NCBI GenBank assembly: GCA_027435495.1
Contig: DAHZZC010000963.1
Span: 1 to 6,506, forward strand
Reading direction: 5' to 3'
Source: Planctomycetales bacterium
Lineage (GTDB): Bacteria > Planctomycetota > Planctomycetia > Isosphaerales > Isosphaeraceae
Length of the DNA: 6,506 nucleotides
The notes beneath the pieces are model-generated. The model ran no database searches. It saw only the letters and a list, made by a program, of their open reading frames with translations, and was not told the DNA's origin. The position numbers and the translations under genes were made by a program. Positions 6,000 through 6,506 of the stretch are shown here, in pieces (within the stretch, counting starts at the first letter, position 1; every line of letters starts with the position of its first letter).

Positions 6000-6009
6000 T
6001 ACAATTGTA
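6000..6009. repeat. Ten-base perfect palindrome TACAATTGTA
   Basis: An AT-rich, perfectly self-complementary decamer stands out in very GC-rich surroundings between repeat copies A and B. It overlaps TGTAGGAGCC (6006-6015), an inverted match to the 3' part of copy B. It could be a dimeric regulator site, but no gene start is near, so it is more likely a leftover of repeat rearrangement. Confidence 0.35.
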
Positions 6010-6034
6010 GGAGCCCCCGACCCACTCGAAGGAT

Positions 6035-6080
6035 AAGCTCACGCGAGGATCGCCGGCTGGAGCCGGCTCCTACATCAGAC
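6035..6080 (+). repeat. Intergenic palindromic repeat, copy B (46 bases)
   Basis: This is the second copy, 104 bases downstream of copy A start to start and in the same orientation, with one mismatch. The palindromic core GGAGCCGGCTCC is at 6059-6070. The bases between the copies are unrelated, so this is duplication or independent insertion of a dispersed element rather than a simple tandem repeat or a CRISPR array. Confidence 0.85.
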
Positions 6081-6097
6081 AGACACGCACGAACCTC

Positions 6098-6140
6098 AAG
6101 CTCGCGCGAAGATCGCCGACCACAAGCGGTCCAACGGAAC
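6098..6140 (+). repeat. Degenerate third copy of the palindromic repeat
   Basis: The first 20 bases (6098-6117) match copies A and B at 18 positions. The remainder has diverged, ending GCGGTCCAAC where copy A has GCCGGCTCCAAC. GACC (6117-6120) and GGTC (6127-6130) keep a small stem around the place of the original hairpin, so structure may have been retained while sequence changed. It has no palindromic 12-mer. Confidence 0.5.
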
Positions 6141-6166
6141 ACCATCGCCTCCCGTGGGAACCAGGA

Positions 6167-6196
6167 GGAGGGGAGGAGGGGAGGAGGGGAGGAGGG
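6167..6196 (+). repeat. Tandem GGAGGGGA repeat with G-quadruplex motif
   Basis: The 8-base unit GGAGGGGA is repeated 3.75 times without error. The plus strand carries GGGG runs at 6170-6173, 6178-6181 and 6186-6189 and GGG at 6194-6196, all spaced by AGGA. This meets the usual rule for an intramolecular G-quadruplex. It lies 108 bases upstream of the next start codon. The run is prone to copy-number change by slippage. Confidence 0.85.
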
Positions 6197-6292
6197 CAAG
6201 GCGGCTCAGCCGGAATTGCCGGTCCAACCGATCGCGGATATCGTGGAGCAAAAGGGCCGCCCGGAGGAGCCGGCGCGGCGTCAAGGTGACGC

Positions 6293-6297
6293 GGAGG
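6293..6297 (+). promoter_or_regulatory. Ribosome binding site deciding the start of the last gene
   Basis: GGAGG stands six bases before ATG 6304, an ideal Shine-Dalgarno distance. It favours this ATG over the in-frame ATGs at 6322 and 6328 and supports plus-strand coding here. The frame is also open upstream of this ATG, so the ribosome site is the main reason for the choice. Confidence 0.55.
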
Positions 6298-6303
6298 CCC
6301 ACG

Positions 6304-6506
6304 ATGCCCGTGGGCGCGATCATGACAATGGCCCAGGCCCGGCCGGGCCCGGAGTTCGTCGCGGAATCGGAGTCGCCGCGACGCTGGCGGCGAGTGATTG
6401 CCATCGCGGCGGGAATCGTCGTGCTGGCGGCACTGGTCGGGGTGGGAACGGTGATCGGCCCGCCGCTCTGGCGGTCGATCATGGCCCCGCGAACCGCTCG
6501 GCTGGC
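6304..6506 (+). CDS. N-terminal part of a single-pass membrane protein (3' end outside window)
   Basis: The frame is open from ATG 6304 to the right edge, giving 67 complete codons. A short polar N-terminus (1-25) is followed by the basic patch RRWRR (26-30) and one strong hydrophobic segment at about 31-51 (VIAIAAGIVVLAALVGVGTVIG). Then PPLWRSIMAPRTARL continues on the other side. By the positive-inside rule the N-terminus is cytoplasmic and the rest of the protein is probably periplasmic or in the outer compartment. The family cannot be told from this stub. A weak -35/-10 pair, TTGCCG (6216-6221) and TATCGT (6239-6244) at 17-base spacing, could drive it. The minus strand is open across the same bases with equal third-position GC; I prefer the plus strand for its ribosome site and membrane segment. 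Confidence 0.55.
   Translation, partial: MPVGAIMTMAQARPGPEFVAESESPRRWRRVIAIAAGIVVLAALVGVGTVIGPPLWRSIMAPRTARL

Noticed and set aside
5102..6010. Plus-strand frame of 302 codons overlapping the deacylase gene and running into repeat copy A
   Set aside because: The translation is Arg/Gly/Pro-rich without structure. It overlaps the true frame and ends in the intergenic repeats.
5931..6140. CRISPR-like array
   Set aside because: There are only two good copies, the spacings are unequal (104 and 63 bases start to start), the third copy is decayed and no cas gene is present.
5810..6482. Two minus-strand frames spanning the repeats and the G-rich tract
   Set aside because: They translate the tandem repeat into Pro/Ser runs and cross the palindromic repeats, with no conserved-looking domain. 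The right-hand one competes with the plus-strand membrane protein, which has a good ribosome site.

Overview
The window is GC-rich, with codon third positions dominated by G and C. It reads like a chromosomal stretch of a planctomycete, most plausibly of the Isosphaeraceae type. The pointers are the response-regulator/PP2C protein with a 'GDxLNxF' phosphatase motif, the D-aminoacylase-like enzyme with a 'GQDG' motif, and intergenic repeats built on GCCGGC/GGAGCCGGCTCC. This placement is inferred from remembered family resemblance, not from a search. All five substantially complete or recognisable genes lie on the plus strand. There is no phage, transposase, toxin-antitoxin, CRISPR, rRNA or tRNA signal.

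Layout: (1) 3-473, the 3' end of an unrecognised gene; (2) 521-1783, a complete class I/II PLP-dependent aminotransferase; (3) 1784-2133, a 350-base gap that is the most structured non-coding stretch. It holds a textbook sigma-54 (-24/-12) promoter, two back-to-back hairpins, an intrinsic-terminator-like hairpin with a T5 tract, and a second structured segment just before the next start codon; (4) 2134-3390, a receiver domain, coiled-coil linker and PP2C/SpoIIE phosphatase protein; (5) 3507-4214, an AlkA-type DNA-3-methyladenine glycosylase, followed 12 bases later by (6) 4227-5786, a D-aminoacylase/N-acyl-D-amino-acid deacylase family amidohydrolase, the two probably cotranscribed; (7) 5787-6303, a 517-base gap with two near-identical 46-base repeats, a decayed third copy, a 10-base palindrome and a G-quadruplex-type tandem repeat; (8) 6304 to the window edge, the start of a gene for a protein with one N-terminal membrane segment.

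The genes do not form one pathway. The phosphatase gene appears to be a separately controlled signalling unit: sigma-54 dependence implies an enhancer-binding activator encoded elsewhere, and the leader suggests a second control step after initiation. The glycosylase (base-excision repair) and the deacylase (amino-acid or peptide salvage, or peptidoglycan-derived substrates) are probably paired for transcription rather than for function.

Nothing here is clearly a new defence or mobile system. The strongest lead is the sigma-54 promoter with its structured, terminator-containing leader. Next come the Cys-to-Asp replacement at a metal-ligand position of the deacylase and the repeat cluster at 5931-6140.
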